Positions 43,058-51,967 of a DNA stretch of 64,000 nucleotides are shown here, one piece after another; positions within the stretch are counted from its first letter, which is position 1, and each line of letters opens with the position of its first letter. The notes below the pieces were generated by a model. It was given only the letters and a program-made list of their open reading frames with translations. It had not been told where the DNA came from and did not search any database. The translations under genes and the position numbers were made by a program. This DNA is from Xanthomarina sp035306705 (GTDB lineage: Bacteria; Bacteroidota; Bacteroidia; Flavobacteriales; Flavobacteriaceae): positions 30,337 through 94,336 of the forward strand of contig NZ_DATGNO010000080.1 in assembly GCF_035306705.1 (NCBI RefSeq), in the 5' to 3' direction.

Positions 43058-44337
43058 AAAATCAATTTAGTTAAAGATTCGGTTAAAGCTTTTCTACTAT
43101 ATTTTTGCAATCCAATGGCATGGGATTTTAAATGTCCTTCCTGATACGCTCTATAAAAGTTTAAAAGTGTTATTTTAATGGTTTCGTGATCTTGGTAATT
43201 AAAATAAGATCCTGTATTGGTCTCTTTAATGATACGCTCAATATCTGAATCTTTTGGACCAATTGCTAATATAGGTCTGCTCGAAACCATGTATTCAAAC
43301 AGTTTTCCTGGAATAATACATTTGGTTTCTTCAGAGTCTATTTCAATCAATAATAACACTTGCGATTTCTTTTGAAATTCAACGGCTTTACTATGCGTAA
43401 CATAACTATGATTGGTTACGTAAGCGCTTAAATTATAGCCTTTTAAGGATTCGAGCACTTCTTCGCTTACAGAACCTATAAAATGAAGTTCAAAATCTTT
43501 TGCAAAATCTGAATGTTCCTCAATAAGTTCTTTTAAAACTTGCCAGAGCACTTCTGGATTACGTTGGGATAATAAGGAGCCAATATGCGCTAAAGTAAAC
43601 TTTTTATCTAAAGGTGGAATAGCAACAGTATTTCTATCATAGCCATTTGTAATGACCGAAATTGGTTTTTTAGTTAAATAAGAAAACTCCGTTTTAGTCA
43701 CTTCACTGGTAACAATAATTTGATCGGCAGTTTGAAGAACTTCTTTTTCTAAAGCTTGATGCTTTTGTTTTGCAAGATCGGTCAGTTTTAGTTGTTTATG
43801 ATATCCTATGGTCGTCCAAGGATCTCTAAAATCTGCAATCCATCTAACTCCTGCTCTTTTCTGAAGCTCCAAACCTATTAAATGCAAACTATGTGGCGGT
43901 CCAGTAGTGATTATGATTTTAATATTATAATCATATATATACCTATCTAAATACTGTACGGAAGGTTTTACCCAATTTATTCTAGCATCTGGAATAAAAA
44001 AATTTCCTCTCACAAAAAGTAATAATTTATCAATAAGAGATTGTTGCTTTTGTTTTGGAATAATTCCTTTGCTTATGGTTTTAGATTTGTTTTTAGATAG
44101 AATACCAGCAAACTTATAAGGTTCTTTTATGGGTTGTTTTAAGATGGTAATGGTATCTGAAACTTCTTCAAGCAGCGTTTCATCTATAATAGGATAACTA
44201 GGGTTTGAAGGTACATAAACAATGGGCTCTATACCAAATTCTGGTAAATATTTCGTGAATTTCAACCAACGTTGCACCCCTGGACCTCCAGCTGGCGGCC
44301 AATAGTATGCGATAATTAGAACCTTGGTTTTAGTCAT
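43042..44337 (-). CDS. GT4-type glycosyltransferase
   Basis: A 431-residue glycosyltransferase with the GT-B plan. The N-terminal domain opens with ILIIAYYWPPAGGPGVQRWLKF, which includes the glycine-rich acceptor loop, and the C-terminal domain has FTLAHIGSL and VLLLIEIDSEETKCIIPGKLFEYMVSSRPILAIGP, with the E-x7-E-like donor-binding site. No membrane helix. Likely adds a sugar to the glycan exported by the flippase; donor and acceptor are unknown. Confidence 0.9.
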   Translation of the reverse strand: MTKTKVLIIAYYWPPAGGPGVQRWLKFTKYLPEFGIEPIVYVPSNPSYPIIDETLLEEVSDTITILKQPIKEPYKFAGILSKNKSKTISKGIIPKQKQQSLIDKLLLFVRGNFFIPDARINWVKPSVQYLDRYIYDYNIKIIITTGPPHSLHLIGLELQKRAGVRWIADFRDPWTTIGYHKQLKLTDLAKQKHQALEKEVLQTADQIIVTSEVTKTEFSYLTKKPISVITNGYDRNTVAIPPLDKKFTLAHIGSLLSQRNPEVLWQVLKELIEEHSDFAKDFELHFIGSVSEEVLESLKGYNLSAYVTNHSYVTHSKAVEFQKKSQVLLLIEIDSEETKCIIPGKLFEYMVSSRPILAIGPKDSDIERIIKETNTGSYFNYQDHETIKITLLNFYRAYQEGHLKSHAIGLQKYSRKALTESLTKLILWESY

Positions 44338-44363
44338 TTTTATTGGAGTAAAGCCATAAAAGC

Positions 44364-46796
44364 CTAGTCTTTGTCTTTCTTAAAATTATAGAAAAGTCCA
44401 CCAAGAAGCAGTAAAACAAATACTATGGAACTTGCCAAAGCAATGTTACCTCCAGTTTTAATAACTTGTGGTTCAAATTTAAATTCTATGTCGTGTTTAC
44501 CTGCAGGCACATTCATACCCCGCAACAGATAATTTACTCGCGAATGTGGCGTTAACTGGCCATCTATATAAGCATTCCATCCATCTTTATAATAAATTTC
44601 TGAAAATACTACAAATCCATCAACAGCGCTGTTCGACTTATATTTTATATAACTAGGTTGGTATGTTTCAACAGCAATCGTTGCTGTCGTGTCGATCATC
44701 ATATCATCCTTTAAAAAAGAAGCATACTCATTATCAGTTATCATAACAGCCACTCGCTTGGTATCCAAACTATCGAGCGCTAACATTTCCTCATTTGCCG
44801 AATTAACAAACTTGATGTTTTCAACAAACCAAGCATTTCCATTGGCATCGGGATTGGTATAAGGAAATGGATTTCCTTCTTCATCTTCAGCAATGATATA
44901 TTTGGTATTCAACATGTTTAACACGTTGATGTTGTTTTTGGAGATGTAAAAATCATACAGCTCATCATAACGTTTTAATTTGGCAGCATGATATCCTGTT
45001 AAAGAATTATAAAAGTACGATGCTTTGGCAGGCGCTCTAGAAACCAAATCAAACACTCTAAAATGCCCTGGGTCCTGCATAATAGCTTTATCAACTTCTG
45101 TAGCTTGATATGGTTTGTTCATTCTTATAGAAGGCACAAAAGAATCGTTGTTTACATAGCGTCTATCTACTCCAACCAAATCGATAAGAATTAAAATAGC
45201 AAATGCCATAATCACTTTTGTTTCAGAAATTTTCTTTTTCAGAAACAAATAAATGGTCCCGGCAGATAATAATACTAACACCAATGTTCTTAAGGTGTCT
45301 TGGGTAAAAAATGCTTTTCTGTCTGCAATCAGGGCGTCCATAAATTGCTGTCCGTAATTCTGACGATAAAAACCATCGCTTCCACCTACAAAATTAAACA
45401 GGGACGATTTAAACAATAGAAAAACAACAGCTAATCCAGCAGTTATCATCACTGCAAATTTTAGAGCTTTTAGTTTTTCTTCCTCTTTATTAAAATTATT
45501 GAAAAGCTTGACAAGTCCAAAAATTGCTAAAACCGGAATACATAATTCCAAAATAACTTGAGTAGAACTTACGGCTCTAAACTTGTTGTACAGCGGCACA
45601 TAATCTATAAAAAAGTCGGTTATAAACTTAAATGGCTGACTGTCTCCATACGACAAAATAAGCGATAGTAAACTACCACCAACAAGCCACCATTTTAAAC
45701 GACCTTTAACTAAAAACAGCGCAAAAACAAACAAGAATATTACGACAGCTCCAATATATGCAGGGGCTTCCACAATGGTTTGTTTGCCCCAATAAGTAGG
45801 GGTTTGTTTGGCATACTCTCTGGCATCCAATGGAGGAACACCTTGTTTTAAAAAGAATTGGTACGATTCTGAATCCTTACCAACATCCTCGTGGCTTCCA
45901 CCACCTAAAAATCTCGGGATATATAGATTAAAAGTCTCCAGAATACCATAACTGTATTCGGTAATATAATCTCTATCAAGACCGGTTGTAATTTCTTTTG
46001 GTGAACCATCTGGATTGATGGTCAATTCACTTTGTCCACGAGTGCTTTCCTTGGCGTATTCTTGGGTAGCCATCAAACCGGTAGCATTCATTCCTACAGC
46101 TAAAACCACAGCAAGCAATAAAATTCCCACAGCTTTGAAGAAATGAGGGAGTTCTTGTTTTCTATACGCATCAATCAAATAGGCTACTCCTAATATCACC
46201 ACCAAAAACATTAAATAATAAGTCATTTGTGGATGATTGGCAACCAGCTCCAAAGCTAAAGCTAAGGAAGTTAGTAAAAACCCAAAAATATAACGTTTTC
46301 TAAAAGTGAGGACAATACCACTTAAAACTAAGGGCATATATGCAATGGCATGCGCCTTGCTATTATGTCCAACGCCAAGTATAATTATGAGATATGTTGA
46401 AAATCCAAAAGCAAGTGCCCCAAGGGCTGCGAGTTTGAAATCGACTTTTAAAACTAACAAAAGTATGTAAAATCCTAGAAAATATAAGAACAGATAATCG
46501 GCTGGTCTAGGTAAAAACCGAAGCGTTAAATCTAGTTTTTTAATAAAATTATTTGGGTAATGTGCTCCTAATTGATAAGTGGGCATACCACCAAAAGCAC
46601 TATTTGTCCAATAAGTTTCTTCTCCAGTAGCTTCTTTAAAATCTTTTTGTTGCTTGGACATGCCAATATAATGCACAATGTCACTTTGGTAAATGGATTT
46701 CCCTTGAAGTACAGGACTAAAATAAGCTAAAGAAATAATCACAAATCCTACTAAGACAAGGATGTGAGGAAGGAATTTTTTAAATGAAACAGGCAT
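44364..46796 (-). CDS. YfhO family membrane protein
   Basis: An 810-residue multispanning protein of the YfhO family. About a dozen hydrophobic helices lead to a C-terminal periplasmic domain (after about residue 560) with FRVFDLVSRAPAKASYFYNSLTGYHAAKLKRYDEL, followed by a last helix. B. subtilis YfhO is linked to glycosylation of lipoteichoic acid; the fold is GT-C-like. By analogy this one may transfer sugars from a polyprenyl carrier. It is the second gene of the four-gene minus-strand operon. Confidence 0.9.
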   Translation of the reverse strand: MPVSFKKFLPHILVLVGFVIISLAYFSPVLQGKSIYQSDIVHYIGMSKQQKDFKEATGEETYWTNSAFGGMPTYQLGAHYPNNFIKKLDLTLRFLPRPADYLFLYFLGFYILLLVLKVDFKLAALGALAFGFSTYLIIILGVGHNSKAHAIAYMPLVLSGIVLTFRKRYIFGFLLTSLALALELVANHPQMTYYLMFLVVILGVAYLIDAYRKQELPHFFKAVGILLLAVVLAVGMNATGLMATQEYAKESTRGQSELTINPDGSPKEITTGLDRDYITEYSYGILETFNLYIPRFLGGGSHEDVGKDSESYQFFLKQGVPPLDAREYAKQTPTYWGKQTIVEAPAYIGAVVIFLFVFALFLVKGRLKWWLVGGSLLSLILSYGDSQPFKFITDFFIDYVPLYNKFRAVSSTQVILELCIPVLAIFGLVKLFNNFNKEEEKLKALKFAVMITAGLAVVFLLFKSSLFNFVGGSDGFYRQNYGQQFMDALIADRKAFFTQDTLRTLVLVLLSAGTIYLFLKKKISETKVIMAFAILILIDLVGVDRRYVNNDSFVPSIRMNKPYQATEVDKAIMQDPGHFRVFDLVSRAPAKASYFYNSLTGYHAAKLKRYDELYDFYISKNNINVLNMLNTKYIIAEDEEGNPFPYTNPDANGNAWFVENIKFVNSANEEMLALDSLDTKRVAVMITDNEYASFLKDDMMIDTTATIAVETYQPSYIKYKSNSAVDGFVVFSEIYYKDGWNAYIDGQLTPHSRVNYLLRGMNVPAGKHDIEFKFEPQVIKTGGNIALASSIVFVLLLLGGLFYNFKKDKD

Positions 46797-46825
46797 GAAA
46801 ATATGTTATACTGTGAAAGCGAAAA

Positions 46826-47104
46826 TTAATCAATTTCTTCGTAATCTACATATTCTCCTACATTTTTATTTGAACTCATTCTTTCAGGTGCTTTATCTAT
46901 GGTAACTTCACCTTCATTATTTTTTTCTTGTTTAGGTGGTTGGTGTTGCCCAAACTGACCACCAAAACGTTCTGCAGCTTTTTTAGCAACATATTTCATT
47001 AATAAAGGCGCAAACAATCTGGTAAGTATTTTTATTCCATAATAAATTAATAGAATAATTAAAATAACCCTTAAAACGCCCGTTATAGATGCATACTGTA
47101 GCAT
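46826..47104 (-). CDS. DUF4834 family protein
   Basis: A 92-residue protein with one membrane helix (GVLRVILIILLIYYGIKILTRLF) then a soluble tail with KKAAERFGG and a charged end. This is the flavobacterial DUF4834 family. I chose ATG 47104: a TTG at 47122 is the last part of the TATTTTTG box itself, so it cannot be in the transcript. It is the first gene of the operon leading to YfhO. Confidence 0.85.
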   Translation of the reverse strand: MLQYASITGVLRVILIILLIYYGIKILTRLFAPLLMKYVAKKAAERFGGQFGQHQPPKQEKNNEGEVTIDKAPERMSSNKNVGEYVDYEEID

Positions 47105-47119
47105 AGATATAATTTTAAA

Positions 47120-47127
47120 CAAAAATA
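47120..47127 (-). promoter_or_regulatory. -7 box of the DUF4834-YfhO operon
   Basis: TATTTTTG on the minus strand; start predicted near 47114, 10 bases before the ATG. Confidence 0.5.
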
Positions 47128-47181
47128 CAAATCTACTTATTTAAAAACTGAAATAAATACTTAAAAAAATTATAAAATCTA

Positions 47182-47189
47182 TATATTTG
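47182..47189 (+). promoter_or_regulatory. -7 box of the 326-residue outer-membrane gene
   Basis: TATATTTG about 100 bases before the ATG at 47292, implying a long leader that contains the hairpin at 47201-47221. Confidence 0.4.
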
Positions 47190-47200
47190 AATCTATCTAG

Positions 47201-47221
47201 ACGGCATGAAGTACATGCTGT
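47201..47221 (+). promoter_or_regulatory. hairpin in the leader of the outer-membrane gene
   Basis: ACGGCATG (47201-47208) pairs with CATGCTGT (47214-47221), 8 bp with one G-T pair, 5-base loop. It may be a regulatory site or mRNA structure. Confidence 0.4.
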
Positions 47222-47291
47222 ATATATTTTTATAAAAACCTAGAAGATAAGTTGTTATAAAAAACAAGCTCCATTAAAATATCTTTTACAT

Positions 47292-48272
47292 ATGAAATAT
47301 TTAAAAACCTATGTATTCCTTTTCGCTTTTGGCTTTACCATAAATGGATATTCGCAATACACCGAAGTTATTAACTCCAACAGACCTGGAGTCTCACAAA
47401 GTGCTTTCTCGGTTGGAACTAACGTAATTCAGTTTGAGGCTGGACCTTATATGTCGAAGGAAAAACACCAACTCCTAAATAGAGAAGATAAAAGTTTCGG
47501 TGCTAATTTTGCCTTGAGATACGGACTTTTATGGCCTGCACTAGAATTAAATTTGGAAGGCACCTATCAATCCACAAAAAGATCTTACACCAACACCCTA
47601 CCAAACGAAGATAGTTTTAGCAATTTTAAAACTTTAACTCTTGGAGCTAAGTATCTGGTTTACGATCCGTTTAGAAATGCTGAAGAGGAAAAACCTAATT
47701 TATATAGCTGGAAAGCCAACCGTGCCTTTAAATGGAAATATTTAATTCCTGCTGTTGCGGTTTACGCGGGCGCAAATTTCGACACCAAGGACAATCCATT
47801 TACAGCTGCAGGTGTTGAAGGATTTAGTCCGAAAATTATGATTTCTACTCAAAATAACTTTTCTGGAGGATGGGTGTTTGTAATGAACTTTGCAAAAGAT
47901 AGAATTGGAACAGATCAATCTGATTTTTCTTTTATTTTAACCCTTACAAAATCGATTGCAGACCAATGGGCTGTTTTTGTTGAATCTGAAAATATTAGCA
48001 GCGATTTTTATGCAGATAACTTAATTCGTTTTGGAGGGGCTTATTTATGGACCAGAAACCTCCAAGTAGATGCGGCTGCTACATTTAACACCAAAGATAC
48101 GCCTTCGGTTTTCGGTGTTGCCATAGGAGCCTCCTACCGATTGGATTTTCATGAAGACAAAGAGGTAAAAGATGGTACCTCGGCCAAAGATGAACTTGAA
48201 AGAAGGGAAAACAAAGCACGAGGCGAAGAGAAAAACAAGAGAAAAAAGGAAGATATAGATTTTGATATTTAA
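47292..48272 (+). CDS. outer-membrane transporter-like protein
   Basis: A 326-residue protein with signal peptide MKYLKTYVFLFAFGFTINGYS. The body resembles the 'phenol MetA degradation'-type outer-membrane barrel family annotated as transporter (NRPGVSQSAFSVGTNVIQFEAG, ALRYGLLWPALELNLEGTY). The end is an unusual charged tail (residues about 295-326, rich in Lys and Glu). Substrate unknown. The GNAT-like gene follows 18 bases downstream. Confidence 0.8.
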   Translation: MKYLKTYVFLFAFGFTINGYSQYTEVINSNRPGVSQSAFSVGTNVIQFEAGPYMSKEKHQLLNREDKSFGANFALRYGLLWPALELNLEGTYQSTKRSYTNTLPNEDSFSNFKTLTLGAKYLVYDPFRNAEEEKPNLYSWKANRAFKWKYLIPAVAVYAGANFDTKDNPFTAAGVEGFSPKIMISTQNNFSGGWVFVMNFAKDRIGTDQSDFSFILTLTKSIADQWAVFVESENISSDFYADNLIRFGGAYLWTRNLQVDAAATFNTKDTPSVFGVAIGASYRLDFHEDKEVKDGTSAKDELERRENKARGEEKNKRKKEDIDFDI

Positions 48273-48290
48273 ATTGATATTTTTAAACTT

Positions 48291-49409
48291 ATGATTACAC
48301 TTAAAGAAGTTAAAAATAAAAAGGAATTAAAAGCATTTGTAACTTTTCCTTTTCAATTATATAAAAACTCAAAATATTGGGTACCACCTATTATTTCAGA
48401 TGAAGTTGCCACTTTAAGTTCAGATAAAAATCCAGCTTTTTTACATGCTGATGCGTATTTCTTTTTAGCCTATAAAGACAATAAAATTGTAGGAAGAGTC
48501 GCTGCCATTTTAAATTGGACAGAAATTAAAACACAAAACGTAAAGAAAATGCGTTTTGGTTGGCTTGATATGATAGATGATATTTCTGTTTCTAAAGCTT
48601 TGTTGGACAAGGTAGCAAACATAGGAAAATTGAATAACTTAGAGTTTATTGAAGGGCCAGTAGGCTTTTCTAATTTAGATAAAAATGGCGCGTTAACCTT
48701 TGGTTTCGACCATATTGGAACTATGGCTACTTGGTATAATCATCCGTATTACATAACGCATTTTGAAGAATTGGGCTATTTACCTGAAAAAGAATATATA
48801 GAAAGTAAATTCCCCTTTAATACCATACCCGTAGAACGTTTTACTCGGGTAAACGAAATTATAACGAAGCGTTTTAAATTAAGACCTAGTAAATTCACTA
48901 AAACAAAAGAGGTCATTCCACATATCGATAGCATGTTCGATTTATTCAATAAATCGTATGCCAAGCTATCTACTTTTGTTCCTGTGTCCGATGAGCAAAG
49001 AGAATATTTTAAACAAAAATTCATCAATTTTATCAATCCAGAATACATCAAGTTTGTTTTTGATGAAAACGATAACATGGTGGCATTTGCTATTGTCCTA
49101 CCTTCTTTTTCACATGCTCTTCAAGAAGCGAATGGAAAATTATTCCCTTTTGGATTTTTAAAATTACTGAAAGCAAAAAAACATAGTAAAACTGTTTTGT
49201 TCTATTTAATTGGCGTGGAACCAAACTATCATAATAAAGGAGTTACTGCTATTATTTTTAAAGAATTCTACGAAACATTAAAAAAGCAGAACATAGAAAC
49301 TTGTATTCGCTTACCTGAATTGGCAGATAATTTAGCTTCTCAACAAATTTGGAAAGATTTTGATACTGAGATTATTAAACGTCGAAAAACATTTAGGAAA
49401 GAATTATAA
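48291..49409 (+). CDS. GNAT-fold acyltransferase-like protein
   Basis: A 372-residue cytosolic protein. The N-terminal part (MITLKEVKNKKELKAFVTFP, KIVGRVAAILN) and the C-terminal GVEPNYHNKGVTAIIFKEFY, LPELADNLASQQIWKDF match GNAT-type N-acyltransferases; the whole is longer than one GNAT domain and may be two. The gene lies next to a likely sulfonolipid/sphingolipid synthase on the other strand. Substrate unknown. Confidence 0.8.
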   Translation: MITLKEVKNKKELKAFVTFPFQLYKNSKYWVPPIISDEVATLSSDKNPAFLHADAYFFLAYKDNKIVGRVAAILNWTEIKTQNVKKMRFGWLDMIDDISVSKALLDKVANIGKLNNLEFIEGPVGFSNLDKNGALTFGFDHIGTMATWYNHPYYITHFEELGYLPEKEYIESKFPFNTIPVERFTRVNEIITKRFKLRPSKFTKTKEVIPHIDSMFDLFNKSYAKLSTFVPVSDEQREYFKQKFINFINPEYIKFVFDENDNMVAFAIVLPSFSHALQEANGKLFPFGFLKLLKAKKHSKTVLFYLIGVEPNYHNKGVTAIIFKEFYETLKKQNIETCIRLPELADNLASQQIWKDFDTEIIKRRKTFRKEL

Positions 49410-49411
49410 TA

Positions 49412-49445
49412 AAAAAATCCGATAGCTAAAACTATCGGATTTTTT
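49412..49445. terminator. bidirectional terminator
   Basis: AAAAAATCCGATAG (49412-49425) pairs perfectly with CTATCGGATTTTTT (49432-49445), 6-base loop, between two convergent genes. Confidence 0.92.
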
Positions 49446-49465
49446 TATAATTATAAATAAGTTTT

Positions 49466-50725
49466 TTATTCATTCATAGATGCTGCTACAGAAGCTGATA
49501 ATCTTTTATAAGTACCGTTTAATAATCTTTCTCTAATAACATCGAAAGCATCAAGGGTTTCGGTAACATCTTCTAAAGTATGTGTTGCCGTAGGAATTAA
49601 ACGTAATAAGATTAATCCCTTAGGAATTACTGGATACACAACGATAGAACAGAAAATACCATGATTTTCTCTTAAATCTCTTACTAAAGCCATAGCTTCA
49701 GGAATGCTTCCTTCTAAATAAACTGGTGTTACACAACTTTGTGTCGTACCAATATCAAAGCCTCTTTCTTTTAATCCAGATTGTAAAGCATTGGTGTTTT
49801 CCCAAAGTTTATTTTTTAATTCCGGCATAGTTCTAAGCATATCCAAACGCTTTAAAGCTCCCACAACCAATTGCATTTGCAGAGATTTTGCAAACATTTG
49901 CGAACGTAAGTTGTATTTTAAGTAGTCGATTATTTCTTGATCGGCTGCAATAAATGCACCTGTACTTGCTAAAGATTTAGCAAAAGTTGCAAAATACACA
50001 TCAATACCATCTTGAACACCTTGTTCTACTCCTGCTCCTGCTCCGTTTTTACCTAAAGTTCCAAACCCATGCGCATCATCTACTAAAAATCTAAAGTTGA
50101 ATTTCTTTTTAAGTTCAACAATTTCTTTTAATCGGCCTTGTTCTCCACGCATTCCAAACACACCTTCAGAAATCACTAAAATCCCTCCTCCAGTTTGCTC
50201 AGCCATTTTTGTAGCTCTCTCTAGATTTTTTTCTAAGCTTTCAATATCGTTATGCTTATAGGTAAATCGTTTTCCCATATGTAAACGCACACCATCAATA
50301 ATACATGCGTGAGCATCTACATCATACACAATAATATCATCCTTTGCTACCAAAGCATCAATGGTAGAAACCATTCCTTGATATCCAAAATTCAACAAAT
50401 AGGCAGCTTCCTTATCTACAAATTCTGCTAATTCCACTTGTAGCTTTTCGTGCAATTCGGTATGTCCAGACATCATTCTAGCACCCATAGGATAAGCAGA
50501 TCCATAAGCAATTCCTGCTTCTGCATCCGTTTTCCTAACCTCAGGATGATTTGCTAAACCTAAATAATCGTTGATGCTCCAAGTAATTACATCTTTTCCT
50601 TGAAACTTCATTCTGTTTGAGATTTGACCCTCCAACTTAGGAAACACAAAATAACCTTCAGCTTGAGAGGCCCATTTTCCTAATGGTCCTTTGTCTCTGT
50701 AAATTTTATCGAATAAGTCTTTCAT
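49466..50725 (-). CDS. alpha-oxoamine synthase, probable cysteate/serine acyltransferase
   Basis: A 419-residue PLP enzyme of the serine palmitoyltransferase / AONS / KBL group. PLP lysine lies in FATFAKSLASTGAFI; VDDAHGFGTLG and GARMMSGHTELH are family motifs. These enzymes condense an amino acid with an acyl thioester and release CO2. With the cysteine synthase-like gene just upstream, the likely substrate is cysteate, giving capnine precursors (inference). Serine (sphingolipid) is the alternative. Confidence 0.85.
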   Translation of the reverse strand: MKDLFDKIYRDKGPLGKWASQAEGYFVFPKLEGQISNRMKFQGKDVITWSINDYLGLANHPEVRKTDAEAGIAYGSAYPMGARMMSGHTELHEKLQVELAEFVDKEAAYLLNFGYQGMVSTIDALVAKDDIIVYDVDAHACIIDGVRLHMGKRFTYKHNDIESLEKNLERATKMAEQTGGGILVISEGVFGMRGEQGRLKEIVELKKKFNFRFLVDDAHGFGTLGKNGAGAGVEQGVQDGIDVYFATFAKSLASTGAFIAADQEIIDYLKYNLRSQMFAKSLQMQLVVGALKRLDMLRTMPELKNKLWENTNALQSGLKERGFDIGTTQSCVTPVYLEGSIPEAMALVRDLRENHGIFCSIVVYPVIPKGLILLRLIPTATHTLEDVTETLDAFDVIRERLLNGTYKRLSASVAASMNE

Positions 50726-50851
50726 ATAAGCTATTAATCATGATTTTATAGTGCAAAATTAAAGATTTAAATGTTGAATACATAATCTTTTTTCACCCTA
50801 TTGTTAACAAAAACATGTTACTAAATTTAGTAACATGTTTTATAATTTTAG

Positions 50852-51898
50852 TTATTTAATATATTGAATATTTTCTGTGGCCTCCTCGGGTTCGTGAAGA
50901 TTGTCAAAAAAGCCTTGTTCGTTCATCCATGTATCGCTATAAATTTTACTCATGTATCTAGATCCGTGATCTGGAAACACAACAACAACGTTGGAGTTTT
51001 CGTTGAAACAGCCTTCTTCATTAAGTTGTTTTATGGCTTGCATTGCAGCTCCCGATGTGTAACCAACAAATAAACCTTCTGTTCTGGCTATTTCTCTCGC
51101 CGTATGAGCACTTTCTTCATCCGTAACTTTTATAAACTCATCTATAACATCGAAATCAGTGGCTGTTGGAATTAAGTTTTTCCCTAAACCTTCAATTCTA
51201 TATGGATATATTTCCTTTTCATCAAACTCCTTAGTTTCATGATATTTTTTAATCACAGAACCGTAAGCATCCACACCAATAATTTTAATATTTGGATTTT
51301 GTTCTTTCAAATATTTTCCAATTCCAGAAATAGTTCCTCCAGTTCCACTACAAGCTACCAAATGTGTAATTTTCCCTTGCGTTTGATTCCAAATCTCTGG
51401 TCCAGTTGAATAATAATGTGCATCGATATTCAATTGGCTAAAATATTGATTGATGTAAACAGAACCTTCAGTTTCTTCGTGCAAACGTTTAGCAACTTCA
51501 TAATAAGATCTCGGATCGTCCGCTTTAACGTGTGCTGGACAAACATAAACTTGCGCGCCCATAGATTTTAACATGTCTATTTTATCGGCAGATGACTTAG
51601 AACTTACGGCCAGAATACATTTGTAACCTTTAATAATACTAACCATAGCGATACTAAAGCCTGTATTACCAGAAGTTGTTTCAACAATTGTGTTACCGGG
51701 TTTTAAAATGCCTTTTCTTTCCGCTTCCTCTATTATATAGAGTGCAATTCGGTCTTTAGAAGAATGTCCTGGATTAAAAGCCTCTACTTTAGCAAAGTAG
51801 TTTCCTTTTAATGAAGAAGTTATTTTATTCAGTTTAATTAGTGGCGTATTCCCAACTAATTCTAAAACATTATTAAATACTTGTTTATTTTTTTCCAT
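50852..51898 (-). CDS. PLP-dependent cysteine synthase/CBS-like enzyme
   Basis: A 348-residue fold type II PLP enzyme. PLP lysine is in NPGHSSKDRIALYIIEEAE; TSGNTGFSIA is the substrate loop; CSGTGGTISGIGKYLK binds the phosphate of PLP. The text EGLGKNLIPTATDFDVIDEFI is closer to cystathionine beta-synthase cores than to CysK. It may make cysteate from a phosphorylated serine and sulfite, supplying the synthase downstream (126 bases away, same strand). Ordinary cysteine or cystathionine synthesis is possible too. Confidence 0.85.
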   Translation of the reverse strand: MEKNKQVFNNVLELVGNTPLIKLNKITSSLKGNYFAKVEAFNPGHSSKDRIALYIIEEAERKGILKPGNTIVETTSGNTGFSIAMVSIIKGYKCILAVSSKSSADKIDMLKSMGAQVYVCPAHVKADDPRSYYEVAKRLHEETEGSVYINQYFSQLNIDAHYYSTGPEIWNQTQGKITHLVACSGTGGTISGIGKYLKEQNPNIKIIGVDAYGSVIKKYHETKEFDEKEIYPYRIEGLGKNLIPTATDFDVIDEFIKVTDEESAHTAREIARTEGLFVGYTSGAAMQAIKQLNEEGCFNENSNVVVVFPDHGSRYMSKIYSDTWMNEQGFFDNLHEPEEATENIQYIK

Positions 51899-51967
51899 AC
51901 ATGATATTTTACGGTAACTTAAAAATTAAGCGACCTAAAACCTTGCAAAAATACATAATTTTTTTTA

